Assembly: GCA_947651395.1 (NCBI GenBank)
Contig: CANSYW010000009.1
Coordinates: forward strand, 1-64,000
Direction of reading: 5' to 3'
Length of the DNA: 64,000 nt
DNA from: an uncultured Pseudoflavonifractor sp.
GTDB lineage: Bacteria; Bacillota; Clostridia; Oscillospirales; Oscillospiraceae
Below, one piece after another: positions 40,627 through 49,971 of the stretch. The notes beneath the pieces are model-generated. The model was not told the DNA's origin. It saw only the letters and a list, made by a program, of their open reading frames with translations, and made no database searches. The translations under genes and the position numbers were made by a program. Every line of letters begins with the position of its first letter. The stretch's first letter is position 1.

Positions 40627-42204
40627 TCACATCAGCGGAGCCACCGCCTTGAGCACAAAGCCCATAAGCCGCAGCCACAGTTTTTCTCTCTTCACGGTCT
40701 CCGCCGTCACCCGCCGGCACTTCTCCCTGGTTTTCCGGAAATCCGCCTCCATCTCCTCCAGGCACTTCACTCCGTAAAGCCAGACGGCGCACTCGAAGTG
40801 GTGGTAAAGGCTCCGATAGTCCAGATTGATGGTGCCCACCACCCCCTCCCTGTCATCGCTGACAAAGAGCTTGGCGTGGACAAAGCCGGGGGTATACTCA
40901 TAGATCTTTACTCCCGAGGCCAGCAAATAGGCATAGTGGGTCTTGGCCAGGGAGTAAGGCGCCGACTTGTCGGGCACTCCGGGGAGGATGAGCTCCACGT
41001 CCACCCCCCGCTCGGCGGCGAACTTCAACGCAGTCTCCATCTCCCCGTCCAGAATGAGATAGGGGGACATGATGTGGACATAGCGCCGGGCCCGGTTCAG
41101 AATGTCCATATAGACCCGCTCGCCCACCTTGTCGTTGTCCAGGGGGCAATCCCCGTAAGGAAGCACAAAGCCCTCCCCTCTCTCCCAGGGCGGGATGGGC
41201 GAGGTGAGGAAGCGGTCAAACTCCGGCTCCTTCTCATCTACGGCCCACATCTGGAGGAACATGAGGGTAAATCCACGCACCGCCTCCCCCTTGACCATGA
41301 CGGCCACATCCTTCCAGTGGCCGAACTTCACCACGTGGTTGATGTACTCGTCGGCCAGATTCACCCCGCCGGTAAAGGCGGTATGACCGTCGATGACCAG
41401 GATCTTCCGGTGATCCCGGTAGTTGTAGTGGGTGGAGACAAAGGGGGTAATGGGGGCAAATATCTTGCATTGGATGCCCAACCTGTTCAGCCGCTTGGGA
41501 TAGTCATGGGGCAGCGTGGAAAATTCGCAGGTGCCGTCATACATCACCCGCACGTCCACCCCCTGGGCCGCCTTCCGGGCCAGGATCTCCAGGATCTTGC
41601 CCCACATAAGCCCCTCATCGATGATAAAATACTCCAGGAAGATAAATTCCCTGGCCTCCTCCAGCTCCCGCAGAAGGGCGCTCCACTTGTCCTCCCCCAT
41701 GGGGAAAAAGGTGGTCTTTGTATTTCGGAACACAGGATAACAGCCGCTGCGCCGGACATACCGGGCCAGGGCGGCGGCGCCGGAATCGGTCTGCTCCAGC
41801 TCCGCCATGACCCCGGGATCCTGGGGAACACTCTCCCTAGTCTGGACGTTGAGCTGCTCCAGCCGTCTCTTCACCGCCCGGTGCCCCACCTCGCTCTGGG
41901 TAAAGAGAAAGAGCAGCGCTCCAAAGACGGGCAGAAGCATGATGACGATAAGCCAGGTGATCTTGGCGGTGGGATCAATGGGACGGTTCAGCAGGTAGAG
42001 CACCATCACCGTGGTGAAAAGGGCGGTGCCTCCCAGGATATGAGGCAGGAAGTCCTCAAAGCGGAAAAAGAGGCTGAACAGAAACACGACCTGAACCGCC
42101 AGCAGCAGCACGATGAGCCCCATACGGCTGAATATGGCCCGCACCAGCCCCTTCTGTCCCTTTTTCAGCAGCGCCAGACCGTCTCCGTCTCTCCGGATCT
42201 CCAT
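40627..42204 (-). CDS. cls: Cardiolipin synthase
   Basis: A 525-residue membrane-bound phospholipase D-family enzyme condensing phosphatidylglycerols to cardiolipin. Three N-terminal membrane helices (about residues 22-110) precede two HKD motifs: NYRDHRKILVIDG (about 260) and HAKLFVSDD (about 438). Standard length. Confidence 0.94.
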   Translation of the reverse strand: MEIRRDGDGLALLKKGQKGLVRAIFSRMGLIVLLLAVQVVFLFSLFFRFEDFLPHILGGTALFTTVMVLYLLNRPIDPTAKITWLIVIMLLPVFGALLFLFTQSEVGHRAVKRRLEQLNVQTRESVPQDPGVMAELEQTDSGAAALARYVRRSGCYPVFRNTKTTFFPMGEDKWSALLRELEEAREFIFLEYFIIDEGLMWGKILEILARKAAQGVDVRVMYDGTCEFSTLPHDYPKRLNRLGIQCKIFAPITPFVSTHYNYRDHRKILVIDGHTAFTGGVNLADEYINHVVKFGHWKDVAVMVKGEAVRGFTLMFLQMWAVDEKEPEFDRFLTSPIPPWERGEGFVLPYGDCPLDNDKVGERVYMDILNRARRYVHIMSPYLILDGEMETALKFAAERGVDVELILPGVPDKSAPYSLAKTHYAYLLASGVKIYEYTPGFVHAKLFVSDDREGVVGTINLDYRSLYHHFECAVWLYGVKCLEEMEADFRKTREKCRRVTAETVKREKLWLRLMGFVLKAVAPLM

Positions 42205-42296
42205 TGTCCTTTCCCTCCCCCGAGATCAGCATGGTATTTTATGTGGTATTATAGTCCAAAATAGTGGAAAAGACAACAGTTTCCCCCTGTAGGGCA

Positions 42297-42324
42297 TTGA
42301 CTTTTTTCTACCATCTGGTACACT
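42297..42324 (+). promoter_or_regulatory. Sigma-A promoter for fprA-mtnA
   Basis: TTGACT (42297-42302), 16-base spacer, TACACT (42319-42324), 32 bases before the flavoprotein start. Confidence 0.6.
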
Positions 42325-42356
42325 GTAGCATAGAAAAATCGGGAAGGAGTTCCATC

Positions 42357-43562
42357 ATGCAACATTACCGTAAAATAGACGACGCGCTCTATTGGGTGGG
42401 GGCCAATGACCGTCGGCTGTCCCTCTTTGAAAATGTCCACCCCCTCCGCCACGGCGTCTCCTATAACGCCTATCTTCTTCTGGACGAGAAGACTGTCCTC
42501 TTTGATACCGCCGACTGGGCGGTGGGACGTCAATTCATAGACAATGTTACCGCCCTGCTGGATGGGCGGGATCTGGACTATCTGGTACTCAACCATGTGG
42601 AGCCTGACCACGCCGCCTCTCTGGGCGAGGTGCTGTTGCGCTGGCCTCAGGTAAAGCTCATCTCCACCGCCAAGGCGATCCAGTTCCTCGATCAGTTCGG
42701 CTTCCGGCTCTCCCCGGAACAGGTGGAGACGGTGAAGGAGGGGGACGAGCGCTCCTTCGGCGCCCACACCGTCACCTTCCTCTCCGCCCCCATGGTCCAC
42801 TGGCCCGAGGTGATGGTCACCTTTGACAAGACCTCGGGCGTCCTCTTCTCCGCCGACGCCTTCGGCACCTTCCGCGCCCTGGACGGCAAGCTCTTTGCCG
42901 ACGAATTTGACTTCGAGCGGGACTTTCTGGAGGAGGCCCGGCGCTATTACGCCAACATCGTGGGTAAATTCGGCCCCCAGGTCCAGTCTCTGCTGAAAAA
43001 AGTCTCCGGCCTGGACATCCGCTTCATTTGCCCTCTCCACGGCCCCGTATGGCGCAAGGACGCGGGCTGGTTTGTGGACAAGTACGTCCGCTGGAGCGCC
43101 TATGAGCCCGAGGAACGGGGCGTCGTAGTGGTCTACGCCTCCATGTACGGCGGCACCGAGCAGGCTGCCGAGGCCCTGTGCGCCAAGCTGGCCCAGCGGG
43201 GCGTGGTAAACACCCGGCTCTACGACGTATCCACCGTCCACGTCAGCGACCTGATCTCCGACATCTTCAAATACAGTCACCTGGCGCTGGCCTCGGTGAC
43301 CTACAACATGGGTCTCTTCCCCCCCATGCACGCCCTTTTGGAGGACATGAAGGCCCTGAACCTTCAAAACCGGGTGTGCGCGCTGGTGGAGAACGGTTCC
43401 TGGGCCATCCGCTCCGGCGCCCTCATGACCGAGGCGCTGTCCGAATTGAAGAACATGACCCTTCTGGAGCCCAAGGTCACCCTCACCTCCGCCCTCGCCC
43501 CCGACAGCGACGCCCAACTGGACGCCCTGGCCGACGCCCTGGCGGCCTCAGTCAACCAATAA
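42357..43562 (+). CDS. fprA: Flavodiiron protein (FprA family, anaerobic O2/NO reductase)
   Basis: A 401-residue protein: metallo-beta-lactamase-like diiron domain (about residues 1-250; iron ligands in NHVEPDHAAS, MVHWPEV and CPLHGPVW) then a flavodoxin domain (about 258-401; VVVYASMYGGTEQAAEALC). It reduces O2 to water or NO to N2O, protecting anaerobes. GGAAGGAG precedes the ATG. Fifteen bases separate it from mtnA, so the two are cotranscribed. Confidence 0.93.
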   Translation: MQHYRKIDDALYWVGANDRRLSLFENVHPLRHGVSYNAYLLLDEKTVLFDTADWAVGRQFIDNVTALLDGRDLDYLVLNHVEPDHAASLGEVLLRWPQVKLISTAKAIQFLDQFGFRLSPEQVETVKEGDERSFGAHTVTFLSAPMVHWPEVMVTFDKTSGVLFSADAFGTFRALDGKLFADEFDFERDFLEEARRYYANIVGKFGPQVQSLLKKVSGLDIRFICPLHGPVWRKDAGWFVDKYVRWSAYEPEERGVVVVYASMYGGTEQAAEALCAKLAQRGVVNTRLYDVSTVHVSDLISDIFKYSHLALASVTYNMGLFPPMHALLEDMKALNLQNRVCALVENGSWAIRSGALMTEALSELKNMTLLEPKVTLTSALAPDSDAQLDALADALAASVNQ

Positions 43563-43577
43563 AAGGAGGTCATATTC

Positions 43578-44645
43578 ATGTCAAACGCTTTGAGTCTGGA
43601 TTCCGTGGTCCTCTCCTCTGATGAAAAAGAGCTGGTGATCCTGGATCAGACCCTGCTGCCCAATGAAGTAAAGTTCCTCCACCTCACCAAGGCCGGGGAT
43701 ATCTGGGAGGCCATCTACTCCCTCCGGGTCCGGGGGGCTCCCGCCATCGGCGTGGCCGCCGCCTATGGGATCTACCTCCTCTCCGCCCAGGAGGAAACCG
43801 AGGATATGGCCCGCTTCCTGGAGGCCTTTAAGGGCCATAAGGACTATCTCAACTCCGCCCGTCCCACCGCCGTGAACCTCTCCTGGGCCCTCAACCGGAT
43901 GGAGAAGGTGGCGCAGGCGGAAAAGGGCTCCCACTCCGTCCCCGAGCTGAAAAAGCTCCTGCTGGCGGAGGCCCATGCCATCCGGGAGGAGGACATCGCC
44001 ATCAGCCGTTCCATCGGCAGACTGGGCTTTGAGCTCCTGAAGCCGGGCGACGGCATTCTCACCCACTGCAACGCCGGAACTCTGGCCACCGCCAAGTACG
44101 GCACCGCTCTGGCCCCTGTCTACGTCGCCCTGGAAGAGGGCTGGAAGGACCTGCGGGTATACTGCGACGAGACCCGCCCCCTGCTCCAGGGCGCCCGGCT
44201 GTCCGCCTTTGAGATGCAGACCGCCGGGGTGGACACCACCCTCATCTGTGACAACATGGCCTCCCTCACCATGCGCCGGGGCAAGATCGACATCATCTTC
44301 GTGGGCTGCGACCGGGTGGCCGCCAACGGAGACTTCGCCAACAAGATCGGCACCAGCGGCGTGGCCATTCTGGCCAAACACTACGGCATCCCCTTCTATG
44401 TCTGCGCCCCCACCTCCACCATCGACATGGCGGTAACCTGCGGCGACGACATCGTCATTGAGGAGCGCAAGCCGGAGGAGGTCACCGAGATGTGGTACGC
44501 CAAGCGGATGGCCCCCGAGGGGGTCAAGGTCTTCAACCCCGCCTTCGACGTCACCGACCACGACCTGGTCACCGGCATCATCACGGAGAAGGGCATCGCC
44601 TATCCCCCCTTCGACGTGAGCTTCCGGCGGCTGGGGATCCAGTAA
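43578..44645 (+). CDS. mtnA: S-methyl-5-thioribose-1-phosphate isomerase
   Basis: A 355-residue enzyme of the eIF2B-like isomerase family. SLRVRGAPAIGVAAAYG (about residues 49-65), THCNAGTLATAKYGTAL (about 156), the catalytic Cys in that motif, and VGCDRVAANGDFANKIGT (about 236, catalytic Asp) match MtnA. It isomerises methylthioribose-1-phosphate from methylthioadenosine. No other methionine-salvage gene is nearby. GGAGG precedes the ATG. Confidence 0.93.
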   Translation: MSNALSLDSVVLSSDEKELVILDQTLLPNEVKFLHLTKAGDIWEAIYSLRVRGAPAIGVAAAYGIYLLSAQEETEDMARFLEAFKGHKDYLNSARPTAVNLSWALNRMEKVAQAEKGSHSVPELKKLLLAEAHAIREEDIAISRSIGRLGFELLKPGDGILTHCNAGTLATAKYGTALAPVYVALEEGWKDLRVYCDETRPLLQGARLSAFEMQTAGVDTTLICDNMASLTMRRGKIDIIFVGCDRVAANGDFANKIGTSGVAILAKHYGIPFYVCAPTSTIDMAVTCGDDIVIEERKPEEVTEMWYAKRMAPEGVKVFNPAFDVTDHDLVTGIITEKGIAYPPFDVSFRRLGIQ

Positions 44646-44683
44646 ACTCCGCCCCCCATTACACAAAGAAAGCCGGGTCATCC

Positions 44684-45361
44684 ATGAAACATACGCGCGC
44701 ACGACTTCTCTCCCTCGCCCTGTCCACCGCCCTGCTGTGTGGCTCAGCCCTTTCCGCCTTTGCCGCCGACGACAGCAAGGAGCCCCGGCTGGGCTCCTTC
44801 AAGGAGGACGCCGCCTCCATCCGTTATCTGGCGGGCTACAGCGACGGCACCTTCCGTCCTGACAGCCCCATCACCCGGTATGAGGTGGCGGAAGCCCTGA
44901 TCCACCTGCTGGTGCTGGGCGACGGCTCCACAGCGGAAAAGTTTCCCGACATGCACGCCCAGCACGCCGCCGCCGTGGCCAAGCTGGTGGAGGCGGGCCT
45001 CATCAACGGCATGGGCGACAACGCCTTCCACGGAGAGCTCAGCATGACCCGGGCCCAGCTGTGCAAGATCCTCTGCCTCATTCTGAACTACAAGGAGGAG
45101 GCAGATCTGGCCCAACGCTCCTTCTCCGACGTGGAGGGCCATTGGGCCACCGGCTTTATCGGCGCCCTGGTAAAGGCGGGCTGTATCAACGGCTATGAGG
45201 ATGAGACCTTCCGTCCCGACCGGGCGGTCTCCCGGGCCGAGTTCGCCGCTTTGCTGAACCGGGTGGCGGGCCGGGAGAACATCGACCACAATGTTCTGGA
45301 ATATGTGGACGTCCTCTTTGACTTCTGGGCCTATGACGATATCCACAACGCCTGTCTTTGA
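44684..45361 (+). CDS. Secreted SLH-domain protein
   Basis: A 225-residue exported protein made almost entirely of SLH repeats after a signal peptide (about residues 1-28, ending SAFAA). Repeat motifs are GYSDGTFRPDSPITRYEVAE (about 50), a degenerate second copy with GMGDNAFHG, and GYEDETFRPDRAVSRAEFAA (about 168). It should bind cell-wall polymer, but no effector domain is attached. The ribosome-binding site is weak (AAAGAAAG). Confidence 0.85.
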   Translation: MKHTRARLLSLALSTALLCGSALSAFAADDSKEPRLGSFKEDAASIRYLAGYSDGTFRPDSPITRYEVAEALIHLLVLGDGSTAEKFPDMHAQHAAAVAKLVEAGLINGMGDNAFHGELSMTRAQLCKILCLILNYKEEADLAQRSFSDVEGHWATGFIGALVKAGCINGYEDETFRPDRAVSRAEFAALLNRVAGRENIDHNVLEYVDVLFDFWAYDDIHNACL

Positions 45362-45385
45362 ACCGAAGATCCCCCGGCCTGACAG

Positions 45386-45422
45386 GGCAGGGAGCGGCGA
45401 GATCCGCTCCCTGCCTTTTTTC
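45386..45422 (+). terminator. Terminator of the SLH gene
   Basis: GGCAGGGAGCGG-CGAGAT-CCGCTCCCTGCC followed by TTTTTTCTT. Confidence 0.92.
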
Positions 45423-45522
45423 TTGCCTTTTTTGCAAAAGCCCTGTAAAATAAAAGGGAACAGACATATGAACTCCACCACGCAGAACAGCGATATGTTT
45501 CAACGGAAAGGAACGGGCGGAT

Positions 45523-46449
45523 ATGATGGAAAATCTGACAAACAAAGTACTTTTTGAGACCCGCAAGGCCGTTGTGGGCAAGGACGAGGTTCTGACCAAG
45601 GCTCTGCTGGCCATTCTGGCCGGCGGTCACATCCTCCTGGAGGACATCCCCGGCGTGGGCAAGACCACTCTGGCGGTGGCCTTCTCCAGGGCTCTGGGGC
45701 TGGCTTATAAGCGGGTGCAGTTCACCCCCGACGTGATGCCCTCCGATCTCACCGGCTTTTCTATCTTCAACAAAGAGACCGGGACCATGGACTATCAGCC
45801 GGGCGCCCTGCTGTGCAATCTCTTTCTGGCCGACGAGCTCAACCGGGCCACCTCCCGGACCCAGTCCGCCCTGCTGGAGGCCATGGAGGAGGGCCAGGTG
45901 ACGGTGGACGGCGTGAGCCGCCCGGTGCCCCGTCCCTTCCTGGTCATCGCCACCCAAAACCCGGCGGGGGCCTCGGGCACCCAGCCCTTGCCCGACTCGC
46001 AGATGGATCGGTTCATGCTCCGGCTCTCCCTGGGCTATCCCGGCCCCGCGGAGGAGCTGGAGATGCTCCGGCGCAAACAGCGGGGCAATCCCCTGGATGC
46101 CGTGGAGCAGGTGGCCTCCCCCGCCGACCTGGAGCGCGCCCGTCAGGATGTGGCCTCGGTCTACCTCAGCGACGAGGTGGGCGAATATATCATCGCCCTG
46201 ATCTCCGCCACCCGCACCGACCCCATGGTTCACCAGGGGGGAAGCCCCCGGTGTACCCTGGCGGTGGCCGCCATGGCCCGCGCCTCGGCCTGGACGGCAG
46301 GTCGGGACTATGTTCTGCCCGAGGATGTAAAGCGGGTCTTCCGGGACACGGTGGCCCACCGGCTCCTCCTCACCGGCCGGGGCCTCTCCCAGGGGGCCGA
46401 CCCCGCCGCCGATGCTCTGGGGCAGGTGAAGGCCCCCCGGCTGACCTGA
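45523..46449 (+). CDS. MoxR-family AAA+ ATPase
   Basis: A 308-residue AAA+ chaperone-like ATPase. Walker A LEDIPGVGKTT (about residues 38-48), Walker B LFLADELNRA (about 102-111), sensor 1 VIATQNPAG and the C-terminal lid domain. MoxR proteins assemble or activate metallo- or membrane complexes. It is the first gene of a MoxR-DUF58-transglutaminase operon; its stop overlaps the next ATG as ATGA. Confidence 0.93.
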   Translation: MMENLTNKVLFETRKAVVGKDEVLTKALLAILAGGHILLEDIPGVGKTTLAVAFSRALGLAYKRVQFTPDVMPSDLTGFSIFNKETGTMDYQPGALLCNLFLADELNRATSRTQSALLEAMEEGQVTVDGVSRPVPRPFLVIATQNPAGASGTQPLPDSQMDRFMLRLSLGYPGPAEELEMLRRKQRGNPLDAVEQVASPADLERARQDVASVYLSDEVGEYIIALISATRTDPMVHQGGSPRCTLAVAAMARASAWTAGRDYVLPEDVKRVFRDTVAHRLLLTGRGLSQGADPAADALGQVKAPRLT

Positions 46450-47414
46450 TGGTACGGCGCTGGCTGGCCTACGCCCTGGCCCTTGCGGGGGCTGCAGCCT
46501 TTCGGATCTTTTATACCGGCTGGCTTCCGGGACTCGTCCTCCCCGCGGTGGCTTGCTTTCCCCTGCTGGGCATACTGCTGGCGCTGCCCGGCGTTTTGTC
46601 TTGCCGTCTTTCCCTCTCCGCCCCGGAACGGACGGAGCGTGAGGGTGAGGCCCGGTGCCTCCTCACGGTCAAAAGCCTCCTGGGCCTCCCACTGGGCCGG
46701 ATCTGGGTCACCCTGACCTGGACCAACCGTATGACGGGGCAGACCGGCAGCGCCCGCTCCGCCCTCTTTCTCCCCGGGCAGGGAGCCGATCTCCCCTTCC
46801 CTGTCCCCGCGGAGCACTGTGGCCTGCTGGAGGCCCGGATCTCCTCCGCCTGGGCCTGCGACTGTCTGGGTCTGTTTCGTCTCCCCCTGTTCCGGGGCAA
46901 GGGCGTACAAACCTGGGTGACGCCCCTGACCCAGATCTCCGATCTGCCCCCTCTCCCCGAGCAGGCCAGGCCCGGTCTGCGCCCCCGGCCCGGGGGCGGC
47001 CCCGGCGAGGATTACGACTCCAGGGCCTACCGCCCCGGCGATCCCCTGAACTCCATCCACTGGAAGCTCTCCGCCAAGCGGGATGACCTGGTGGTGCGGG
47101 AGACTCTGGAGACCGTCCACCCCCTTCCCCTGCTCACCTTTGACTGCTTCGGTGCCCCGGCGGTGATGGATCGGCTGCTGGACGTCCTTCAGGGCACCGG
47201 AAAGGCTCTGTTAAGCCAGGGCCGGCCCTTCTGCGTGGCCTGGGCGGAGCCGCTGAACGGTGAACTCCACCGCTTTGACGTGGCCGGAGAACAGGATCTG
47301 CGCCGCTGTGTGGAGGCCGTCCTCTCCCAGCCCTGTCCGGAGCGGGGCAAGTCCATTTTGGACACCCAGCTGCCGGAGACCTCCTTCCACCTGACAGGAG
47401 GTGCCGCCCTATGA
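46449..47414 (+). CDS. DUF58 protein
   Basis: A 321-residue protein with two N-terminal membrane helices (about residues 5-50) and a cytoplasmic DUF58 domain with DYDSRAYRPGDPLNSIHWKL (about 194-213) then SAKRDDLVVRE. DUF58 proteins, often with a von Willebrand-like fold, accompany MoxR ATPases; their molecular role is unresolved. Coupled to the genes on both sides by overlapping start and stop codons. The frame also stays open upstream inside moxR, but that is a shadow. Confidence 0.88.
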   Translation: MVRRWLAYALALAGAAAFRIFYTGWLPGLVLPAVACFPLLGILLALPGVLSCRLSLSAPERTEREGEARCLLTVKSLLGLPLGRIWVTLTWTNRMTGQTGSARSALFLPGQGADLPFPVPAEHCGLLEARISSAWACDCLGLFRLPLFRGKGVQTWVTPLTQISDLPPLPEQARPGLRPRPGGGPGEDYDSRAYRPGDPLNSIHWKLSAKRDDLVVRETLETVHPLPLLTFDCFGAPAVMDRLLDVLQGTGKALLSQGRPFCVAWAEPLNGELHRFDVAGEQDLRRCVEAVLSQPCPERGKSILDTQLPETSFHLTGGAAL

Positions 47415-49885
47415 AAAAGAGCGTTTCTTCCCCCCGGAGATCAGGCCGGCTCCTGACCTTCCTCACGGACGGACTTCTCCTCTTCCTCACTGTGGTCTGC
47501 GTGATCTTCTGCGTCCTCACCGTCTACGGCCTGGAGGCCGATCACCGGGCCCTGCTCATCGGCTGCGGGGCGGGCTGCCTGCTGTGGCTCAGCGTTTTCT
47601 CCCTGCCCCGGTTCAGGCTCCCCAGCTGCCTGCTCCTCTTCGGCGGCTGGTGCTGGGGGCTCTGGAGGCTCTGGGAACCCATGAGCCTGGGCTCGGCGGC
47701 CGTTCAGTGCGGCGTGGTGAACACCTGGGCCAAAAAGCTCCCCGCCGTCGCCGCCATCGCGCCGGTGACCCAGCTCCCCGAAGAGGCCTGGCCCCTGCTC
47801 ACCACCCTTTGGCTGCTCATGGCGGGCTTCCCCTATATCCTGGCGCTGGCCTTTCTTCTCCTGCGCCTGCGCCGGGCCCTCCCCGTCATCCTGTTCACTC
47901 TTTTGCCCATCCTCCCCGCCCTGTGCGTCACCGAGGCCCCCGACGCCCTGCCCATGTGCGCTCTTTTGACGGTGTGGCTCACCCTTCTGCTCACCGCCGG
48001 GACGGCGGCCAAAGATCCCGCCGGTACCGCCCGGCTGCGGCCGCTGACTATGGGGGCGGTGTGGGGCTGTCTGGCGCTTCTCTTTCTGGTGGGAAATGTC
48101 CGCGTAGTGGAGGGGCCCTGTCAGCCCTCCTGGGCGGCCCAGGCCAGAGCGGACGCCTACAACGCGGCCTACCGCATGGACTTTTCCGCCCTGCTCAGCC
48201 GGTTCGATTTTTTTGGCTGGCGGGGCAGCGGCTCCACCCAATACGTCTCCCTCACCGGGGGCGGGGCCTCACGCACCGGGCGCATCGCCCTGCGGGTACA
48301 CACCGATGAACCGGGCAAGCACTATCTGCGGGGCTACTCCGCCGACGTGTATACCGGCACCCGGTGGGAACCCCTGGGCCGGGCCGACCGGCAGGAACTG
48401 ACGGACATTTTGGCCCGGGAGGAGAACTCCCCCCTGCTCCGGCTGGGCGAGGCCGCCGGGCAGCTGGCCGGCTACATCCCGTTCTACTCCTCCCACTACC
48501 GTCCAGCGGCATCCCCGGAGCCCGCCTATCAGACCATGACGGTGGAAAACGTGGGTGCCCCCGGAGGCTGCGCCTACTATCCCTACGCCTTGACACAGCT
48601 TCCGGAGGGGGCCTCCTTTGGGGAGGACTCCCACCTGCGCCGGGAGGGCCAGGTTTGGGAGCACACCTATCAGTTCCTCTCCGATTGGGAGGAGTCCTTT
48701 CTGTGGGCCTTTTACGGTAACCGGGCCGACGGCGCTTCAGAGGAGTCCTCAGAGCTTCCCGCCTACCGGGACTTTGTCTACGACCACTATCTCCAGGTGC
48801 CTGAGGACACCCGGAAGATCCTGCTGGACTGGCTGGATGAGCACGACCCCCTTTTTGGCGTCCGCTCTGCGGAGGACTACGCCAAAATGATCCTGTGGCA
48901 CGAAAACAACAGCAGATACGGTGATCATATTGTCTACGGCAGTGCCGAAAATCTTCGAGAAAAACTTTGGATGCAGGAGGATCTCTCCGGACTTTCCGAA
49001 GCGGAAAGGGCCTCCTTCCGCGCCCAGTTCACCCTCACCGCCTGCGATCTGCTCCGCTGGACACTGGAGGATGACACCCACTATGACATGGACACCCCCG
49101 CGCCCCCGTCGGGAGAAGATTATGTAAACTGGTTCCTCAATGAGAGCAAGCAGGGCTACTGCATGCACTACGCCACCGCCGGCGCCCTGCTGCTGCGCAC
49201 GCTGGGCGTTCCCGCCCGGTACGTCAGCGGCTATGTGGTGAATGTGCCCCGCTCGGGGAACGCCGCGGTGCCCGACTCCGCCGCTCATGCCTGGGTGGAG
49301 GTCTACTACGACGGAGTGGGCTGGTACCCGGTGGACTTCACCCCCGGCTTCCAGTGGGACGGCACCGGGACGCTGAGCGCCTCGGACTTTTTCTCTGAGG
49401 ACGCTGCCCCGGAGGTCACGCCCACACCCAGACCCACTCCCGCCGTCTCCGCTGCCCCCACCCCCTCGGCCGCTCCCTCCGCTGCTCCCAGCGAGCCCCC
49501 CAAGGGCCCGGACACAGCCACTCCCGGCGACGGGACCGGCAGGCTCCCCCTGTGGCCCTTCGTGACCGCCGCCCTGCTGATCCTGACCCTGCTGGGCCGA
49601 TATTTGCTCTTGGAGCGCCGGCGGAAGAGCCTCCTTCGCCCGGATACCAACGCCGCCGTCCTTTGGGCCTGGCACTGTCACCAAGCTCTCATCGCCTGGG
49701 GCGGTCAGGAAAGTGAAGACCTCACCGCCCTGGCCCAAAAGGCCCGGTTCAGCCGTCACACCCTCACCGAGCCCGAGCGGCAAACCGCCCTCACTCTGCT
49801 GGAGCAGGAGACCCGCCGGGTCTATACCGCCCTGCCCGGGTGGAAAAAGCCCCTGTTCCGAGCCCGGTTTGGGAAGCGCCGATAA
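47411..49885 (+). CDS. Membrane transglutaminase-like protease (TgpA family)
   Basis: An 824-residue protein: about six N-terminal membrane helices (residues 15-225), a large outer region, a transglutaminase-like domain with Cys 584 (GYCMHYATAGALLLRTLGVP), His 626 (HAWVEVYY) and Asp 642 (VDFTPG) as the triad, a Pro/Ala/Ser/Thr-rich linker (about 670-715), a final membrane helix and a cytoplasmic tail of about 90 residues. This is the usual third member of the MoxR-DUF58 group, likely acting on envelope proteins. GGAGG lies nine bases before the ATG, which overlaps the DUF58 stop. Confidence 0.9.
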   Translation: MKKSVSSPRRSGRLLTFLTDGLLLFLTVVCVIFCVLTVYGLEADHRALLIGCGAGCLLWLSVFSLPRFRLPSCLLLFGGWCWGLWRLWEPMSLGSAAVQCGVVNTWAKKLPAVAAIAPVTQLPEEAWPLLTTLWLLMAGFPYILALAFLLLRLRRALPVILFTLLPILPALCVTEAPDALPMCALLTVWLTLLLTAGTAAKDPAGTARLRPLTMGAVWGCLALLFLVGNVRVVEGPCQPSWAAQARADAYNAAYRMDFSALLSRFDFFGWRGSGSTQYVSLTGGGASRTGRIALRVHTDEPGKHYLRGYSADVYTGTRWEPLGRADRQELTDILAREENSPLLRLGEAAGQLAGYIPFYSSHYRPAASPEPAYQTMTVENVGAPGGCAYYPYALTQLPEGASFGEDSHLRREGQVWEHTYQFLSDWEESFLWAFYGNRADGASEESSELPAYRDFVYDHYLQVPEDTRKILLDWLDEHDPLFGVRSAEDYAKMILWHENNSRYGDHIVYGSAENLREKLWMQEDLSGLSEAERASFRAQFTLTACDLLRWTLEDDTHYDMDTPAPPSGEDYVNWFLNESKQGYCMHYATAGALLLRTLGVPARYVSGYVVNVPRSGNAAVPDSAAHAWVEVYYDGVGWYPVDFTPGFQWDGTGTLSASDFFSEDAAPEVTPTPRPTPAVSAAPTPSAAPSAAPSEPPKGPDTATPGDGTGRLPLWPFVTAALLILTLLGRYLLLERRRKSLLRPDTNAAVLWAWHCHQALIAWGGQESEDLTALAQKARFSRHTLTEPERQTALTLLEQETRRVYTALPGWKKPLFRARFGKRR

Positions 49886-49925
49886 GGTCGGCAAACCCTG
49901 CGCGCAGGGAAGATCCCCTCAACAC

Positions 49926-49958
49926 AAAAAAGCTCCCGCCTGCAGGCGGGAGCTTTTT
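49926..49958. terminator. Bidirectional terminator
   Basis: AAAAAGCTCCCGCC-TGCA-GGCGGGAGCTTTTT between the convergent transglutaminase and 171-residue-protein genes. Confidence 0.92.
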
Positions 49959-49971
49959 GTTTCCTTTTCCT

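Noticed and set aside
45813-46448. Upstream extension of the DUF58 frame inside moxR
   Set aside because: The extra 212 codons are Arg/Pro/Gly-rich out-of-frame moxR sequence; the overlapping ATGA at 46449 is the natural start.
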